DNA from: an uncultured Clostridium sp.
GTDB taxonomy: Bacteria; Bacillota; Clostridia; Clostridiales; Clostridiaceae
Assembly (NCBI GenBank): GCA_934777095.1
Contig: CAKVNP010000001.1
Span: forward strand, 1-64,000
Reading direction: 5' to 3'
Length of the DNA stretch: 64,000 bases
Below the pieces are notes generated by a model. It saw only the letters and a list, made by a program, of their open reading frames with translations. It was not told where the DNA came from and did no database searches. The translations under genes and the position numbers were made by a program. Positions 7,739-18,425 of this stretch are shown piece after piece. Positions within the stretch are counted from its first letter, which is position 1. Every line of letters begins with the position of its first letter.

Positions 7739-10700
7739 CTATATTTTTTGTGAATTTTCTACTACAGATTCCAATAACTCTTTATAGAAATCTAAGGCGT
7801 TTTCTTTCTTTATTGTAGATACTTTAACTGCAAATGATGGAGTATCTCCAAAGTATAATATTACATTTTCCTTATGTTTATTTAGCAGTACTTTGAATAT
7901 GCCATTAAATTTCTTATATCCTTTTACAAATTTAAATCTAATTTCTTTAGGAGTCTCCTTAATTTCTTCTATAGAAATCTTTTTTGCTAGACTCTTAATA
8001 TACGCTATATCCATTAAATTCACTACTGAATCAGGAATACTAGAATATCTATCTTCAAGTTCATTTTTAATATCGTCATATTCTTCTGCATTCTCAATAG
8101 CTGCAATCTTTTTATAAACTTCTATCTTTTGAACTTCATCTTCTATATATGAACCTGGAATAAATGCATCAACCTTAATATCTACCGTAGTTTCTACCGG
8201 TTCTTCATCTATTTCACCTTTTATCAGCCTAACAGTGTCCTCTAACATCCTACAATATAAATCATATCCTATAGCCGCCATATGACCGTGTTGTGAAGAT
8301 CCCATCATATTTCCGGCACCTCTAATTTCCAAATCTCTCATAGCTATTTTAAAACCAGATCCTAATTCAGTAAAATCTTTTAATGCCTTCAGCCTCTTCT
8401 CTGCAACTTCAGTTAATATCTTATCTTTAGTATAAATAAAATATGCATAAGCAATCCTATTAGTTCTGCCTACTCTTCCTCTTAACTGATAAAGCTGTGA
8501 TAAGCCCATTTTATCTGAATTATGAACTATCATTGTATTTACATTAGGTATATCTATCCCTGTTTCTATTATTGTTGTACATACAAGGACATCATATTCC
8601 TTATTCATAAAGGAAATCATTTCAGTTTCCAGTTCTCTTTCACTCATCTGTCCATGCATAATACCAACTTTACATTCTGGAACTAATTCACGAATATAGT
8701 TGGCCATAGACTCAATGCTTTCAACTCTATTGTAAACAAAGTAAACCTGTCCTTCACGAGACACTTCTCTTAGTATTGCATCTCTAATCAGCTGATCATT
8801 CTGCTCTACTACGTAAGTCTGAATAGGATACCTTTCCTCTGGTGGAGTTTCTATGACAGATATATCCCTCACCCCTGTAAGAGACATATGAAGAGTTCTT
8901 GGAATAGGTGTTGCACTTAAAGTTAAAACATCAACATTTTTCTTTAAGTTTTTAATCTTTTCCTTTTGAGCTACTCCAAATCTCTGTTCCTCATCAACAA
9001 TCAGCAGTCCTAAATCTTTAAATACAATATCTTTTGAAACTAGCCTATGAGTCCCAATTAAAATATCAACATTTCCTTCTTTTAAAGCCTGCAATGTCGC
9101 TTTCTGCTGTTTAGGAGTCCTAAAACGGCTGATCATATCTATTTTTACAGGAAAATCCGAAAAACGTTTTACCAGATTATTATAATGCTGGTCAGCTAAA
9201 ATAGTTGTTGGTACTAGGAAAGCAACTTGTTTTCCATCCATTACTGCCTTAAAAGCAGCTCTAATTGCAACTTCCGTCTTTCCATAACCTACATCACCAC
9301 AAAGCAGTCTGTCCATTGGTTTATCTGATTCCATATCATGCTTTATTTCTTCTAAAGATGTTAATTGATCTGGTGTTTCCTCATATGGGAACTCTTCTTC
9401 AAACTGCTTCTGCCATTCAGTATCCTTAGTAAATTTATGACCTTTCAAGGTAGACCTTGTTGCATATAACTTCACTAAATCCTGAGCTATTTCATTAATT
9501 GACTTTCTGACTTTAGCCTTTGCCTTCTGCCAGTCTGCTCCCCCCAGCTTATTTATCTTAGGTGAATTACCTTCACTACCAATATACTTTTGTACTAAAT
9601 CAAGCTGATCAACTGGTACATACAGCTTATCACCTTTATCATATACTATATCTAAATAATCCCTTGTAGTACCTGCTGCTGTCATTTGCTTAATTCCTTT
9701 GTATACACCTATACCATGATTAACATGAACAACATAATCTCCAGGTTTAAGATCAGTAAAGCTGGTTATTTTAGCAGCACCTTTTCTCTTAGCTGCTTTT
9801 TTAGCTCCCTTATGCTTAGTTTCTCCCAAAAGCTCCTTATCTGAAATTACTGCTAACTGCAATTCCGTTGATTCAAACCCTTTCATCAGATTACCAAAGG
9901 TAACTACAACTTCTCCTGAATGCACTTCATCAATTGTATCTTTATATACAGCTTCAATTTCCCTATCTCTTAATGTATCTACAAGCCTTTCACCTCTTAC
10001 TCTTGTCCCTGCAAGGATTATGGTCTTATATTTCTTTGCTTTCAGATTTTTAATATCATCTACTAATAACTCAATCTGTCCATTATAAGAATTTAAACTT
10101 TTTTGTTCTATTCCTATATCTACATATGAATTCAAAATATTATTCTTTGTTAAAAATGAGCTTAGCATAATAACATTTTCTCTCTCTAAACTTTCAAGAA
10201 GCTCATCCTTATTTAATAAAAGCTTATTTTGTGATGGTAATATATCTCCCCTTTGAAGGAAAGACATATAATTTTCATTGAATTCATAATAAATGCTATC
10301 CAGCTTTCCTGAACATCTTTTTATATCATCAATAATAAAAGTATATCCTTTTAAATAATCAAAAAGCGTTTCAAGCTTTTCATAAAAATAAGGAAGATAG
10401 CTGTCAATAGTTTCAAAGGTAGATGTATTATTCAATACTTCTATATTCTTATTTACTATCATCCTTATTTTGTCTACTCTTTCTTCATCATCAGTATTCC
10501 TGATAATATCAGTTAATTCAGCTGTAATTAATTCATTGGCCCTCTTTTTTGCTTCTTCATCTACAATTACTTCTTTTGCTGGGAATATGGTGATTTTATT
10601 AATCTTTTCTATGCTTCTTTGTGATGAAGTATTAAACGTTCTTATTGAATCTACCTCATCACCAAATAATTCTATTCTATATGGATAAACAGCTATAGGA

Positions 10701-11257
10701 GGGAATACGTCTAATATCCCTCCTCTAAATGAAAATTCACCTTTTCCTTCAACTGTTTCTACTCTTTCGTAACCACATTGGACTAATTTATTAGCCAAAA
10801 TTTTTAGATCTATTTCATCGCCAGTATTAATGTCTATGGTATAATCTAAATATTTTTGTCCTGGAGTATATAATGTAGTAAGTGTATCTATTGAAGTGAC
10901 TATAATCTTCTTTTTGCTGTTTTCTAGCATTTCCTTTATTACTTTCAATCTAGCCCATCTTAAATCTCCAGAAATAGCATCAACATTATAGAACACCACT
11001 TCTTTTACTGGGAAATAATATACCTCAGTAGAATAGAAACTCAAATCTTCATATAGATTTTTTGCATCTACATCACTATACGTGACAACAACTACTGATT
11101 TATCATTTTCATTAAATATCCCATCAATAATATAGCTTCTCCCTGAATCTGAAAGTCCATATATATTTATGGGATATTTATTTTCATTCATATTTTTTAA
11201 TATATCATTAAATTTTGAATAGCTTTCTAAGGGCTTCATTACCCCCTCAACTCTCAT
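7739..11257 (-). CDS. mfd: Transcription-repair coupling factor Mfd
   Basis: At 1172 residues this is full length: UvrB-homology module (1-400), RNA-polymerase-interacting domain (about 500-560; GDYVVHVNHGIGVYKG), helicase core with Walker A GDVGYGKTE, DEEQ box and motif VI QLRGRVGRTNR, and the C-terminal TRCF domain. Mfd removes stalled RNA polymerase and recruits UvrA. A second in-frame ATG six codons in (MKPLESYSK) has its own purine-rich site, so the start is uncertain by 18 nt. Confidence 0.97.
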   Translation of the reverse strand: MRVEGVMKPLESYSKFNDILKNMNENKYPINIYGLSDSGRSYIIDGIFNENDKSVVVVTYSDVDAKNLYEDLSFYSTEVYYFPVKEVVFYNVDAISGDLRWARLKVIKEMLENSKKKIIVTSIDTLTTLYTPGQKYLDYTIDINTGDEIDLKILANKLVQCGYERVETVEGKGEFSFRGGILDVFPPIAVYPYRIELFGDEVDSIRTFNTSSQRSIEKINKITIFPAKEVIVDEEAKKRANELITAELTDIIRNTDDEERVDKIRMIVNKNIEVLNNTSTFETIDSYLPYFYEKLETLFDYLKGYTFIIDDIKRCSGKLDSIYYEFNENYMSFLQRGDILPSQNKLLLNKDELLESLERENVIMLSSFLTKNNILNSYVDIGIEQKSLNSYNGQIELLVDDIKNLKAKKYKTIILAGTRVRGERLVDTLRDREIEAVYKDTIDEVHSGEVVVTFGNLMKGFESTELQLAVISDKELLGETKHKGAKKAAKRKGAAKITSFTDLKPGDYVVHVNHGIGVYKGIKQMTAAGTTRDYLDIVYDKGDKLYVPVDQLDLVQKYIGSEGNSPKINKLGGADWQKAKAKVRKSINEIAQDLVKLYATRSTLKGHKFTKDTEWQKQFEEEFPYEETPDQLTSLEEIKHDMESDKPMDRLLCGDVGYGKTEVAIRAAFKAVMDGKQVAFLVPTTILADQHYNNLVKRFSDFPVKIDMISRFRTPKQQKATLQALKEGNVDILIGTHRLVSKDIVFKDLGLLIVDEEQRFGVAQKEKIKNLKKNVDVLTLSATPIPRTLHMSLTGVRDISVIETPPEERYPIQTYVVEQNDQLIRDAILREVSREGQVYFVYNRVESIESMANYIRELVPECKVGIMHGQMSERELETEMISFMNKEYDVLVCTTIIETGIDIPNVNTMIVHNSDKMGLSQLYQLRGRVGRTNRIAYAYFIYTKDKILTEVAEKRLKALKDFTELGSGFKIAMRDLEIRGAGNMMGSSQHGHMAAIGYDLYCRMLEDTVRLIKGEIDEEPVETTVDIKVDAFIPGSYIEDEVQKIEVYKKIAAIENAEEYDDIKNELEDRYSSIPDSVVNLMDIAYIKSLAKKISIEEIKETPKEIRFKFVKGYKKFNGIFKVLLNKHKENVILYFGDTPSFAVKVSTIKKENALDFYKELLESVVENSQKI

Positions 11258-11328
11258 TTATCTCCACCTACCTTAAAGAAGACTTTTTATCCTCTTACAT
11301 AATAAAATACTGCTTATCCTTAATTTGA

Positions 11329-11904
11329 TTAAAGAATACTTGATGCAGTAAAACCATTATATTTATTCATAGCTTCTTTTGTATCTGATGAAATAATAGT
11401 TTCAGCAGCTTTTACAGAAGCATCTACTGTTTCTTTTAATATAACATTTTCCTCATCAGAAAACTTTCCTAAAACATGTGAAACTAAATTTCCCTTTGGT
11501 GCACCTACACCGATTTTCACTCTAGGAAATACATCTGTTCCAAGGTTTAATATTATATTCCTTATTCCATTATGTCCTCCATGGCTTCCCTTTTCCCTTA
11601 TTCTCATTTTTCCAACAGGCAAGCTTATATCATCGTACATAACAATTATTTCTTCGTTGCTTATCTTATAAAAATTAACTATTTCTCTTACACTTTCTCC
11701 ACTTAAGTTCATATATGTAGTTGGTTTTAATAAAATAACTTTTTTATTATTTATAAATCCTTCTCCAAACACACCTTTAAATTTTTCCCTGTTTAGCTCT
11801 ATATTATACTTTTCAGCGATACAATCTACAGCTGCAAATCCTATATTATGTCTAGTACCATCATACTCTTTTCCTGGATTTCCTAAACCTACTATTAAAA
11901 ACAT
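11329..11904 (-). CDS. pth: Peptidyl-tRNA hydrolase
   Basis: The 191-residue enzyme has the signatures [18 protein letters not shown] (catalytic His) and [25 protein letters not shown]. It releases tRNA from peptidyl-tRNAs that drop off the ribosome. It precedes mfd, as spoVC does in Bacillus, but the small fin gene found between them there is absent: only about 70 bp separate the two. Confidence 0.96.
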   Translation of the reverse strand: MFLIVGLGNPGKEYDGTRHNIGFAAVDCIAEKYNIELNREKFKGVFGEGFINNKKVILLKPTTYMNLSGESVREIVNFYKISNEEIIVMYDDISLPVGKMRIREKGSHGGHNGIRNIILNLGTDVFPRVKIGVGAPKGNLVSHVLGKFSDEENVILKETVDASVKAAETIISSDTKEAMNKYNGFTASSIL

Positions 11905-11994
11905 TTTTTATTCCTCCGTACTTTACTAAATCTACTAAATATTATACCATTTTTTACTTTGATAAAAACTCTTTATATTTTATCATTAAAAAAA

Positions 11995-12063
11995 TATAGA
12001 TTGAAGCTTGTTTTTTATTTATTATTTCCATAATAAACTTTAAAATTTAATCTTCAATCTATA
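11995..12063 (-). terminator. Long-loop inverted repeat after the HtrA-like gene
   Basis: TATAGATTGAAG and CTTCAATCTATA are perfect inverted arms around a loop of about 45 nt, directly after the stop codon of the HtrA-like gene. Several A residues follow the arm on the plus strand, so a weak T-tract follows on the minus strand. Confidence 0.5.
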
Positions 12064-12069
12064 AAAATA

Positions 12070-13173
12070 TTAATTATTTAGTTTTATATCTACTTTTTTA
12101 ACCTCACCATTACTTAAAACAGTACAATTTAAAATATCACCCTTCTTTTTCCCCTGTAATAACCTAGTGACCTTTTCCATTGATACTACATCAAGACCAT
12201 CTATGGTAAGCAGAATATCTGTCGGCTTTATTCCAGCCTTATATGAATTACCATCCTTTTCAAGCTGTTCTATATAGAAACCTTTATACTCACTATTTTC
12301 ATCGATTAATATATCACCATCTGTTATTCCTAATACGCTTTTTATTAAGTCATTTGAGCTTATTAAACTCTCTATTTCAACTAGCTGTACGCCTAGATAG
12401 TTATCATTGGAATCAAGTTTTGTTGTTGCTATGCCAACTAACTCTCCTTTAGCATTGCAGATAATGCCTCCCTTAGTTCCATTTACAACTGGTGCACTTA
12501 ATTCTAAAATACTATATTTATCTTTCTCATTTTTTGAAATTATAATGCCCGGCGATACACTATCAATCTTATCATCAGCTAAGTAATTACCAACAACTGC
12601 AATTCCCTGCCCAACATTAACATTTTCATCTTTAGCCATAGTAATAGGCGTAAGCTTTCCACTGTATTTTACCTTTAATATAGCACAATCTATTTCTTCA
12701 TTTGTAATTATTACTTCTGCCTTCAATACTTTTTCTGTGCCATTGCATAATTTCAAGTATATCTTATCCATATCCTTAATGCCTTGATAATTTGTAATAA
12801 TGCTTCCTTCTGAAGAAATAATAACTCCTGTCAGATTATTTTCATTATATTCATTATTAGATAGCGCTTCTATAGAATCTCCTATAACCACAGTTGATTC
12901 TTCAACAGATTTTGCTAAATAATTATAATCTAAAATAACCATATTGGTATTTAGATTAGATTTCTGCAATTGTTCAATGATAGCACCATACTTATACTTA
13001 ATTATTAAATTAGAAAATACTCCACCTATAAGCAAAGCAGCAATTAAGCCGGCGCATAATTTTATCACTAATTGAATATGTGCCCTAGTATTCTTTTTTT
13101 CAAATATTATTTTATAGATTTTATCCTGAGGTTCCTTCACTTTATACTCTTCAGCTTCTTTATTATCAATCAT
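12070..13173 (-). CDS. HtrA-like membrane protein with PDZ domain, predicted inactive protease
   Basis: The protein (367 residues from the ATG at 13173, which has GAGGGTG upstream; the ATG at 13191 has no such site) has one membrane helix (about 37-58), a trypsin-like HtrA fold (about 80-275) and a C-terminal PDZ domain (about 285-365). The His motif TNxH reads TNYQ, and the GNSGG motif reads GTKGG, so catalytic His and Ser appear replaced by Gln and Lys; only the Asp of IDCAILKV remains. It is probably a pseudoprotease acting outside the membrane in a binding or sensing role. It is the third gene of a regulator-kinase-HtrA operon. Confidence 0.85.
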   Translation of the reverse strand: MIDNKEAEEYKVKEPQDKIYKIIFEKKNTRAHIQLVIKLCAGLIAALLIGGVFSNLIIKYKYGAIIEQLQKSNLNTNMVILDYNYLAKSVEESTVVIGDSIEALSNNEYNENNLTGVIISSEGSIITNYQGIKDMDKIYLKLCNGTEKVLKAEVIITNEEIDCAILKVKYSGKLTPITMAKDENVNVGQGIAVVGNYLADDKIDSVSPGIIISKNEKDKYSILELSAPVVNGTKGGIICNAKGELVGIATTKLDSNDNYLGVQLVEIESLISSNDLIKSVLGITDGDILIDENSEYKGFYIEQLEKDGNSYKAGIKPTDILLTIDGLDVVSMEKVTRLLQGKKKGDILNCTVLSNGEVKKVDIKLNN

Positions 13174-13199
13174 TATTACACCCTCTAACATTAACTAAT

Positions 13200-14609
13200 T
13201 TAATGAGACTTACTAAGTGTAAATATAAACTTTACTCCTTTTCCCGGGATATTTTTCACCCATATATCTTCATTATGCTGTGATAAAATTAATCTTACTA
13301 TTGGAAGTCCTAAGCCTGTGCTAATTTTATTCGTTCTTGATTTGTCACTTTTATAAAATCTATCCCATATATGATTTATATCTTTTTCATTAATGTTTTC
13401 ACCAGAGTTAAATATTTCGACCATTATCTTACCGCTCTTATACATTACATTAATTTCAATTTCACCATTATCATTACTATATTTAATAGCATTTTCTAAA
13501 ATATTAGTAACAACCTGAATTATCCTATCTCTATCTGCTGATACATAGCATCTTTTTTCATGAAATACTACTTTTACATTTAAACCTTTTAACTGTATTT
13601 TATGTTCTAAATTTAATATGCATAGGCTTATTACTTGGTTAATATCAAATTCAGTAATTGATAAGTTAAATTTACCGGCTTCCATAGCTGATATATCTAA
13701 AAGATCATTAACAAGCCTAGCTAGCCTGTCAATCTCATCATATACTATCTTTAAATAATAATTTTCCTTATCCTTAGGAATTACACCGTCTAAAATTCCA
13801 CCAACAAATCCTTTTATTGAAGTTATTGGCGACCTTAGTTCATGTGATACATTGGATATAAATTCTGTTCTTTTAATATCAGCAGCTTCCAAAGATTCAG
13901 CCATAATATTAAAAGATTCACCTAATTCGCCTATTTCATTGTTATATTTTACTTCAACTCTTCTTTCAACTTCTCCTTTGGCCAAACGTCTTGCTGCATT
14001 ATTTAATACTTCAATAGGCTTAACAATTAAAGTCTGGGTAATAAATTTAACAATTGCCATAGATATAATGATTTCTATAAATACTGCCAACCATATTATC
14101 CCCTTCATCCTAGTCCTACTTTCATCAACTTTAGGCATAAGAAGGATATAACCTGCAAATTCATCCTTTGCATACAGCTTTTCAACATAGCAGTCTACTT
14201 TATCTAAGTCATCATCTAATTCTAAATTTCTTACATATGTAAGTTCATCATCATACTCAATACTAGAAAAATCAAAATCAATTTTAGTAAGCTTTAAATT
14301 CTCATACTCTTCACCATTAGTCATATACACATAACCAACATTATCCACTAGTACCGAATCCATATTATTGGCTATATCAATCATTTTAAGAATTTCTTTA
14401 AGCTGCTCTCTTGAACCATCCTGCTGCATTTTATAATTATATACATTGTCTTCTACCAGCAGCAATTCTTTGTTTAATGATGCTATTTTATTATCACCAT
14501 AATGCCTATCAAATAAAATAGTGATTATTATTCCAAGGGAAACAAGCAAAGCACTTGTCATTAAGATAAATGTAATTATTATTTTTTTATCAATGCTTCC
14601 TCTTTTCAA
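13200..14609 (-). CDS. Membrane sensor histidine kinase
   Basis: A 469-residue kinase: membrane helix (about 10-30), extracytoplasmic sensor region (31-165), second helix (about 168-190), HAMP, HisKA with phospho-acceptor in NVSHELRSPITSIKG, and HATPase with N-box NILENAIKYS and G-box STGLGLPIVRLI. The start is TTG, preceded by the GAGGTGAG that overlaps the end of the response-regulator gene, so the pair is translationally linked. The signal sensed is unknown; the HtrA-like gene directly downstream suggests envelope stress. Confidence 0.92.
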   Translation of the reverse strand: MKRGSIDKKIIITFILMTSALLVSLGIIITILFDRHYGDNKIASLNKELLLVEDNVYNYKMQQDGSREQLKEILKMIDIANNMDSVLVDNVGYVYMTNGEEYENLKLTKIDFDFSSIEYDDELTYVRNLELDDDLDKVDCYVEKLYAKDEFAGYILLMPKVDESRTRMKGIIWLAVFIEIIISMAIVKFITQTLIVKPIEVLNNAARRLAKGEVERRVEVKYNNEIGELGESFNIMAESLEAADIKRTEFISNVSHELRSPITSIKGFVGGILDGVIPKDKENYYLKIVYDEIDRLARLVNDLLDISAMEAGKFNLSITEFDINQVISLCILNLEHKIQLKGLNVKVVFHEKRCYVSADRDRIIQVVTNILENAIKYSNDNGEIEINVMYKSGKIMVEIFNSGENINEKDINHIWDRFYKSDKSRTNKISTGLGLPIVRLILSQHNEDIWVKNIPGKGVKFIFTLSKSH

Positions 14610-14611
14610 AA

Positions 14612-15298
14612 TTATCTCACCTCAAATTTATAACCAACACCCCAGACAGTCTGTACTTCCCAGTTTTCTCCGCCTTTTAATTTTGCCCTTAACCTTTTAA
14701 TGTGGACATCTACAGTTCTAGAGTCTCCTGGATAATCATATCCCCATACTTCATACATTAATTGTTCTCTTGTAAAAACTTTATTTGGTGAGCTTGCCAT
14801 ATAATGAAGAAGCTCAAGTTCCTTAGGAGCAAGTTTAATAACCTCATTATTATAAACAACTTCATATGCTCCAATATCTATAGTAAGATCAGAATATTTA
14901 ATAATATCACTTGTAGAAACTTCAGTAGTATATCTTCTTGTTACAGCCTTTACCCTGGCAACTAATTCTTTAGGATCAAAAGGCTTAACCATATAATCAT
15001 CTGCGCCTAATTCAAGGGCTAGAACTTTATCAAATACTTCACCTTTTGCTGTAAGCATTATTACTGGAATATCTCCTTGTCTTCTAATATATTTAAGTAC
15101 TTCCATACCATCTTTTCCTGGAAGCATTATATCTAAAATAACCAATCCTATTTTTTCGTTAGTAATAATATTACAAGCATCTACTCCATTAAAACATTTT
15201 TTAGTTTCATATCCTGAGCTTTTTAAATACATATCAATAAGTTCATTTATATTTTCATCGTCATCAACTATTAATACCTTCCCAAATTTATCATCCAT
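14612..15298 (-). CDS. OmpR/PhoB-family response regulator
   Basis: A receiver domain (phospho-Asp in LVILDIMLPGKDG, Lys in MVKPFDPKEL) is joined to a winged-helix DNA-binding domain with TRTVDVHIKRLRAKLKG-like recognition helix (SRTVDVHIKRLRAKL). The ATG at 15298 is preceded by GGAAGGTG and is preferred over the GTG three codons upstream. The regulon cannot be read from the sequence. Confidence 0.93.
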   Translation of the reverse strand: MDDKFGKVLIVDDDENINELIDMYLKSSGYETKKCFNGVDACNIITNEKIGLVILDIMLPGKDGMEVLKYIRRQGDIPVIMLTAKGEVFDKVLALELGADDYMVKPFDPKELVARVKAVTRRYTTEVSTSDIIKYSDLTIDIGAYEVVYNNEVIKLAPKELELLHYMASSPNKVFTREQLMYEVWGYDYPGDSRTVDVHIKRLRAKLKGGENWEVQTVWGVGYKFEVR

Positions 15299-15404
15299 AC
15301 TAATCACCTTCCATATTTTTATTTTAGCTTATTTTTATGGTTACAACCTTTTTATTCTTACAATTTTAACATTTGTTACACTTTATTTATATTTTTATAA
15401 AAAC

Positions 15405-15436
15405 AATCCTCAAAGGCAAATATGCTTTTGAGGATT
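15405..15436 (-). terminator. Terminator of prs
   Basis: AATCCTCAAA pairs with TTTGAGGATT with an inner GCA/TGC extension, about 50 bp past the prs stop, followed by GTTTTTAT on the minus strand. It separates prs from the two-component genes. Confidence 0.75.
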
Positions 15437-15487
15437 ATAAAATATCATCATTTTATTTTAAGCAAAATTTATTTTTAACTTATGTAA

Positions 15488-16447
15488 CTAATTATCAAAT
15501 AGCTTGCTTATTGGCTTATCATCATATATTCTTCTAATTGCTTCTGCGAATATCGGAGCAACAGATATTGCAGTAAACTTATCTAACCCTTGACCTTCTG
15601 GTAATGGTATAGTATTTAACATTACTAATTCTTCTATTGCTGAATTATTTATTCTCTCGAAAGCTGGTCCTGATAATACACCATGTGTACAGCATGCATA
15701 TACATTTTTAGCTCCTAAATCTTTTAATGCATTAGCAGCATTTGCTATAGTTCCTGCAGTATCAATCATATCATCGATTAAGATACATCTCTTTCCTTTT
15801 ACTTCACCTATGATATTCATTATTTCAGAAACATTTGCTTTTGGTCTTCTCTTATCAATAATTGCTATTGGTGCATGAAGTTTATCAGCAAATTTTCTAG
15901 CTCTTGTTACACTTCCTAAATCAGGTGAAACAACAACTACGTCATCTTGTTCTGCAAATCCTTTGTCAACAAAGTATCTTGCAAGTAAAGGTGAACCTAA
16001 AAGATGATCCACTGGAATATTGAAGTATCCTTGAATTTGAGCAGCATGTAAATCCATAGTAAGAACTCTATCTGCACCTGCAGCTGTTAATATATCAGCT
16101 ACTAATTTTGCTGTAATTGGATCTCTTGCTTTTGCTTTTCTATCTTGTCTCGCATATCCATAATATGGAATAACAGCTGTTATTCTTCCTGCTGATGCTC
16201 TCTTAAATGCATCAATCATAATTAATAATTCCATTAAGTTATTATTAACTGGTGAACTTGTTGATTGGATAATAAACACATCCGCCCCTCTTACTGTCTC
16301 GTTAATATCAACAGATATCTCTCCATCACTGAAAGTCGAAACCTTTGCTGATCCTACTGGTACCCCTAAAATTTCTGCAATTTCCTGTGCTAATTCTGGG
16401 TGTGAATTCCCTGTGAATATTTTGATGTTTTTTCCATGAGCAATCAT
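15488..16447 (-). CDS. prs: Ribose-phosphate pyrophosphokinase
   Basis: The 319-residue enzyme makes PRPP from ribose 5-phosphate and ATP for purine, pyrimidine, His, Trp and NAD synthesis. Visible motifs are the ATP-loop [36 protein letters not shown], and the PRPP loop [14 protein letters not shown]. It follows glmU with a 64-bp gap, the ancestral Firmicutes order. Confidence 0.97.
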   Translation of the reverse strand: MIAHGKNIKIFTGNSHPELAQEIAEILGVPVGSAKVSTFSDGEISVDINETVRGADVFIIQSTSSPVNNNLMELLIMIDAFKRASAGRITAVIPYYGYARQDRKAKARDPITAKLVADILTAAGADRVLTMDLHAAQIQGYFNIPVDHLLGSPLLARYFVDKGFAEQDDVVVVSPDLGSVTRARKFADKLHAPIAIIDKRRPKANVSEIMNIIGEVKGKRCILIDDMIDTAGTIANAANALKDLGAKNVYACCTHGVLSGPAFERINNSAIEELVMLNTIPLPEGQGLDKFTAISVAPIFAEAIRRIYDDKPISKLFDN

Positions 16448-16511
16448 GCGAATTTACCCTCCTTAAAATTATGACACTTGTTCTTTAAAGCTATATATAT
16501 AATAAAATTAA

Positions 16512-17870
16512 TTATTTTCTTTTTTCAACCCATCCTGGGATATTTCTTTGTCTAGCTCTTGCCACTGCAAGTTCTCCACTTTTCACATCATTTGTTATAG
16601 TTGAGCCAGCTGCAATATAAGTATTATCTTCTACTGTAACTGGAGATACTAGGTTAGTGTTGCAGCCAATAAAGCTATCATTTCCAATAATAGTTTTATG
16701 TTTTTTCTTACCATCATAGTTTACTGTTACTGTTCCGCAACCGAAATTACATCTTTCACCTACTTCTGAGTCCCCAACATATGTTAAATGAGATACCTTT
16801 GTATTATTTCCAATAGTAGATTTTTTAATTTCTACAAAATCTCCAATTCTAACATTATTTCCAATAACTGATTCTGGTCTAATATAAGCAAATGGCCCAA
16901 CTGTAGTATTGTCACCTACTTGGCTATCAATTATTACAGATGATTCAATTTGAACATTATCCCCTATATTACTATTATTAATTCTTGAGTTAGGATATAA
17001 CATACATCCTTCGCCAATTTTTGTATTACCTTCTAAAGTATTTCCTGGATAAATTATTGTATCCTTGCCAATTTCAACATCAGCCCCGATATATGTTGCT
17101 GCTGGATTAATTAAGGTAACTCCATTATCCATATGTTTATTATTGATTCTATCTCTTAAAATCATTTCTACTTCTGCTAATTGCTTTCTTGAATTAACAC
17201 CCATAGTTTCTTCATAATCTACGACAACAGCACCGACTTTTTTGCTTTCTGCTTTTTGTATTCCTATTACATCAGTTAAGTAATATTCACCTTGGGCATT
17301 GTCATTTGATAATTTTTCTAAAGAAGCTAATAGATTTTCTATATCAAAGCAATAAACACCTGCATTCATTTCATTAACTTTTAATTCTTCTTCATTGCAG
17401 TCTTTATGTTCTACAATCTTTAATACTTCTTCGCCATCTCTGATAATTCTTCCATAACCTGTTGCATCTTCTAGGACAGAAGATAATAGAGTTATACTAT
17501 TTCCGTTCTTTATATGTTCACTAAATAACTTTTCAATTGTTTCCTCTTTTATTAAAGGAGCATCTCCACAGAATACTGCTACTGTTCCCTTTTTATCCTT
17601 TAAAAAATCCATTGCACATTTAACTGCATGACCTGTTCCTAATTGTTCTTCCTGTACTGAGTAACTAACATTTCTCATTTCAGTATTTGCCTTTACTAAT
17701 TCAGCACCTTTTCCAACTATTACATTTACATTTTCTATATCTGCTTTTCTTAATGTATCTATAACATGATTAATCATTTCCTTGCCACAAACCTTGTGCA
17801 ATACTTTTGGAATATCTGATTTAATTCTTTTTCCCTGGCCTGCTGCTAATATAAGAGCACATTTATACAT
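16512..17870 (-). CDS. glmU: Bifunctional GlmU (GlcNAc-1-P uridyltransferase / GlcN-1-P acetyltransferase)
   Basis: Residues 1-230 form the pyrophosphorylase domain ([29 protein letters not shown]). Residues 250-452 form a left-handed beta-helix acetyltransferase built of hexapeptide repeats, with [27 protein letters not shown] coils carrying the active-site Lys/His/Tyr. It makes UDP-GlcNAc for peptidoglycan and teichoic acids. The length is normal. Confidence 0.97.
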   Translation of the reverse strand: MYKCALILAAGQGKRIKSDIPKVLHKVCGKEMINHVIDTLRKADIENVNVIVGKGAELVKANTEMRNVSYSVQEEQLGTGHAVKCAMDFLKDKKGTVAVFCGDAPLIKEETIEKLFSEHIKNGNSITLLSSVLEDATGYGRIIRDGEEVLKIVEHKDCNEEELKVNEMNAGVYCFDIENLLASLEKLSNDNAQGEYYLTDVIGIQKAESKKVGAVVVDYEETMGVNSRKQLAEVEMILRDRINNKHMDNGVTLINPAATYIGADVEIGKDTIIYPGNTLEGNTKIGEGCMLYPNSRINNSNIGDNVQIESSVIIDSQVGDNTTVGPFAYIRPESVIGNNVRIGDFVEIKKSTIGNNTKVSHLTYVGDSEVGERCNFGCGTVTVNYDGKKKHKTIIGNDSFIGCNTNLVSPVTVEDNTYIAAGSTITNDVKSGELAVARARQRNIPGWVEKRK

Positions 17871-17998
17871 ATCTTCACCTCATTATATTTAAAGGACAAA
17901 TTCTTTTTTATCCAAATTATTGTTCGTATTTCTTTTTCTATTATATTTCAATAATATTACTATTTCAACCTTACATACCCTTTAAAGGCAAAAAAATA

Positions 17999-18018
17999 AA
18001 AGAGGTATCAACCTCTTT
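17999..18018 (-). terminator. Terminator of spoVG
   Basis: AAAGAGGT and ACCTCTTT enclose a 4-nt loop, five bases after the spoVG stop. The minus strand continues TATTTTTTTG. Confidence 0.75.
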
Positions 18019-18023
18019 CATTT

Positions 18024-18305
18024 CTACTCAGTAACAACAGCTGTTTCTTCAAGCATTGCTTTTTCGTAAGCTTCTAAAATAGATGTTTGAATTCTTTCTC
18101 TTGTTTCTGTATTAATTGGATGAGCTATATCTTTAAACTCTCCATCCGGTGTCTTTCTGCTTGGCATAGCAATAAATAAACCATTTTGTCCTTCTATTAC
18201 TTTAATATCATGGACAACAAATTCATTGTCGAATGTTACAGAAACTATAGCTTTCATTTTTCCTTCTGATGCTATTTTTCTGATTCTAACGTCTGTGATT
18301 GTCAT
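18024..18305 (-). CDS. spoVG: Septation/RNA-binding regulator SpoVG
   Basis: The 93-residue protein shows the conserved [11 protein letters not shown] start, [23 protein letters not shown] core and [21 protein letters not shown] stretch. SpoVG binds nucleic acids and affects septation, sporulation and envelope genes. GGAGGTGG precedes the ATG, and a sigma-H-like promoter lies about 40 bp upstream. Confidence 0.96.
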   Translation of the reverse strand: MTITDVRIRKIASEGKMKAIVSVTFDNEFVVHDIKVIEGQNGLFIAMPSRKTPDGEFKDIAHPINTETRERIQTSILEAYEKAMLEETAVVTE

Positions 18306-18339
18306 TTCACTCCACCTCCAGTTGCTTTTATATAGATAT

Positions 18340-18367
18340 ATTTCTATAAAAAGTTTAAAAATCCTTT
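18340..18367 (-). promoter_or_regulatory. Sigma-H-like promoter of spoVG
   Basis: The minus strand reads AAAGGATTT (18367-18359), 12 bp, then TAGAAAT (18346-18340). The sigma-H consensus is RWAGGANNT then HGAAT, and Bacillus spoVG is a classical sigma-H target with AGGATTT in its -35 region. Confidence 0.6.
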
Positions 18368-18425
18368 TTTTTACTTAAATTTTTTTAAATTTTTACAATT
18401 ATCTATTTTTACAACCGGATTTTGA

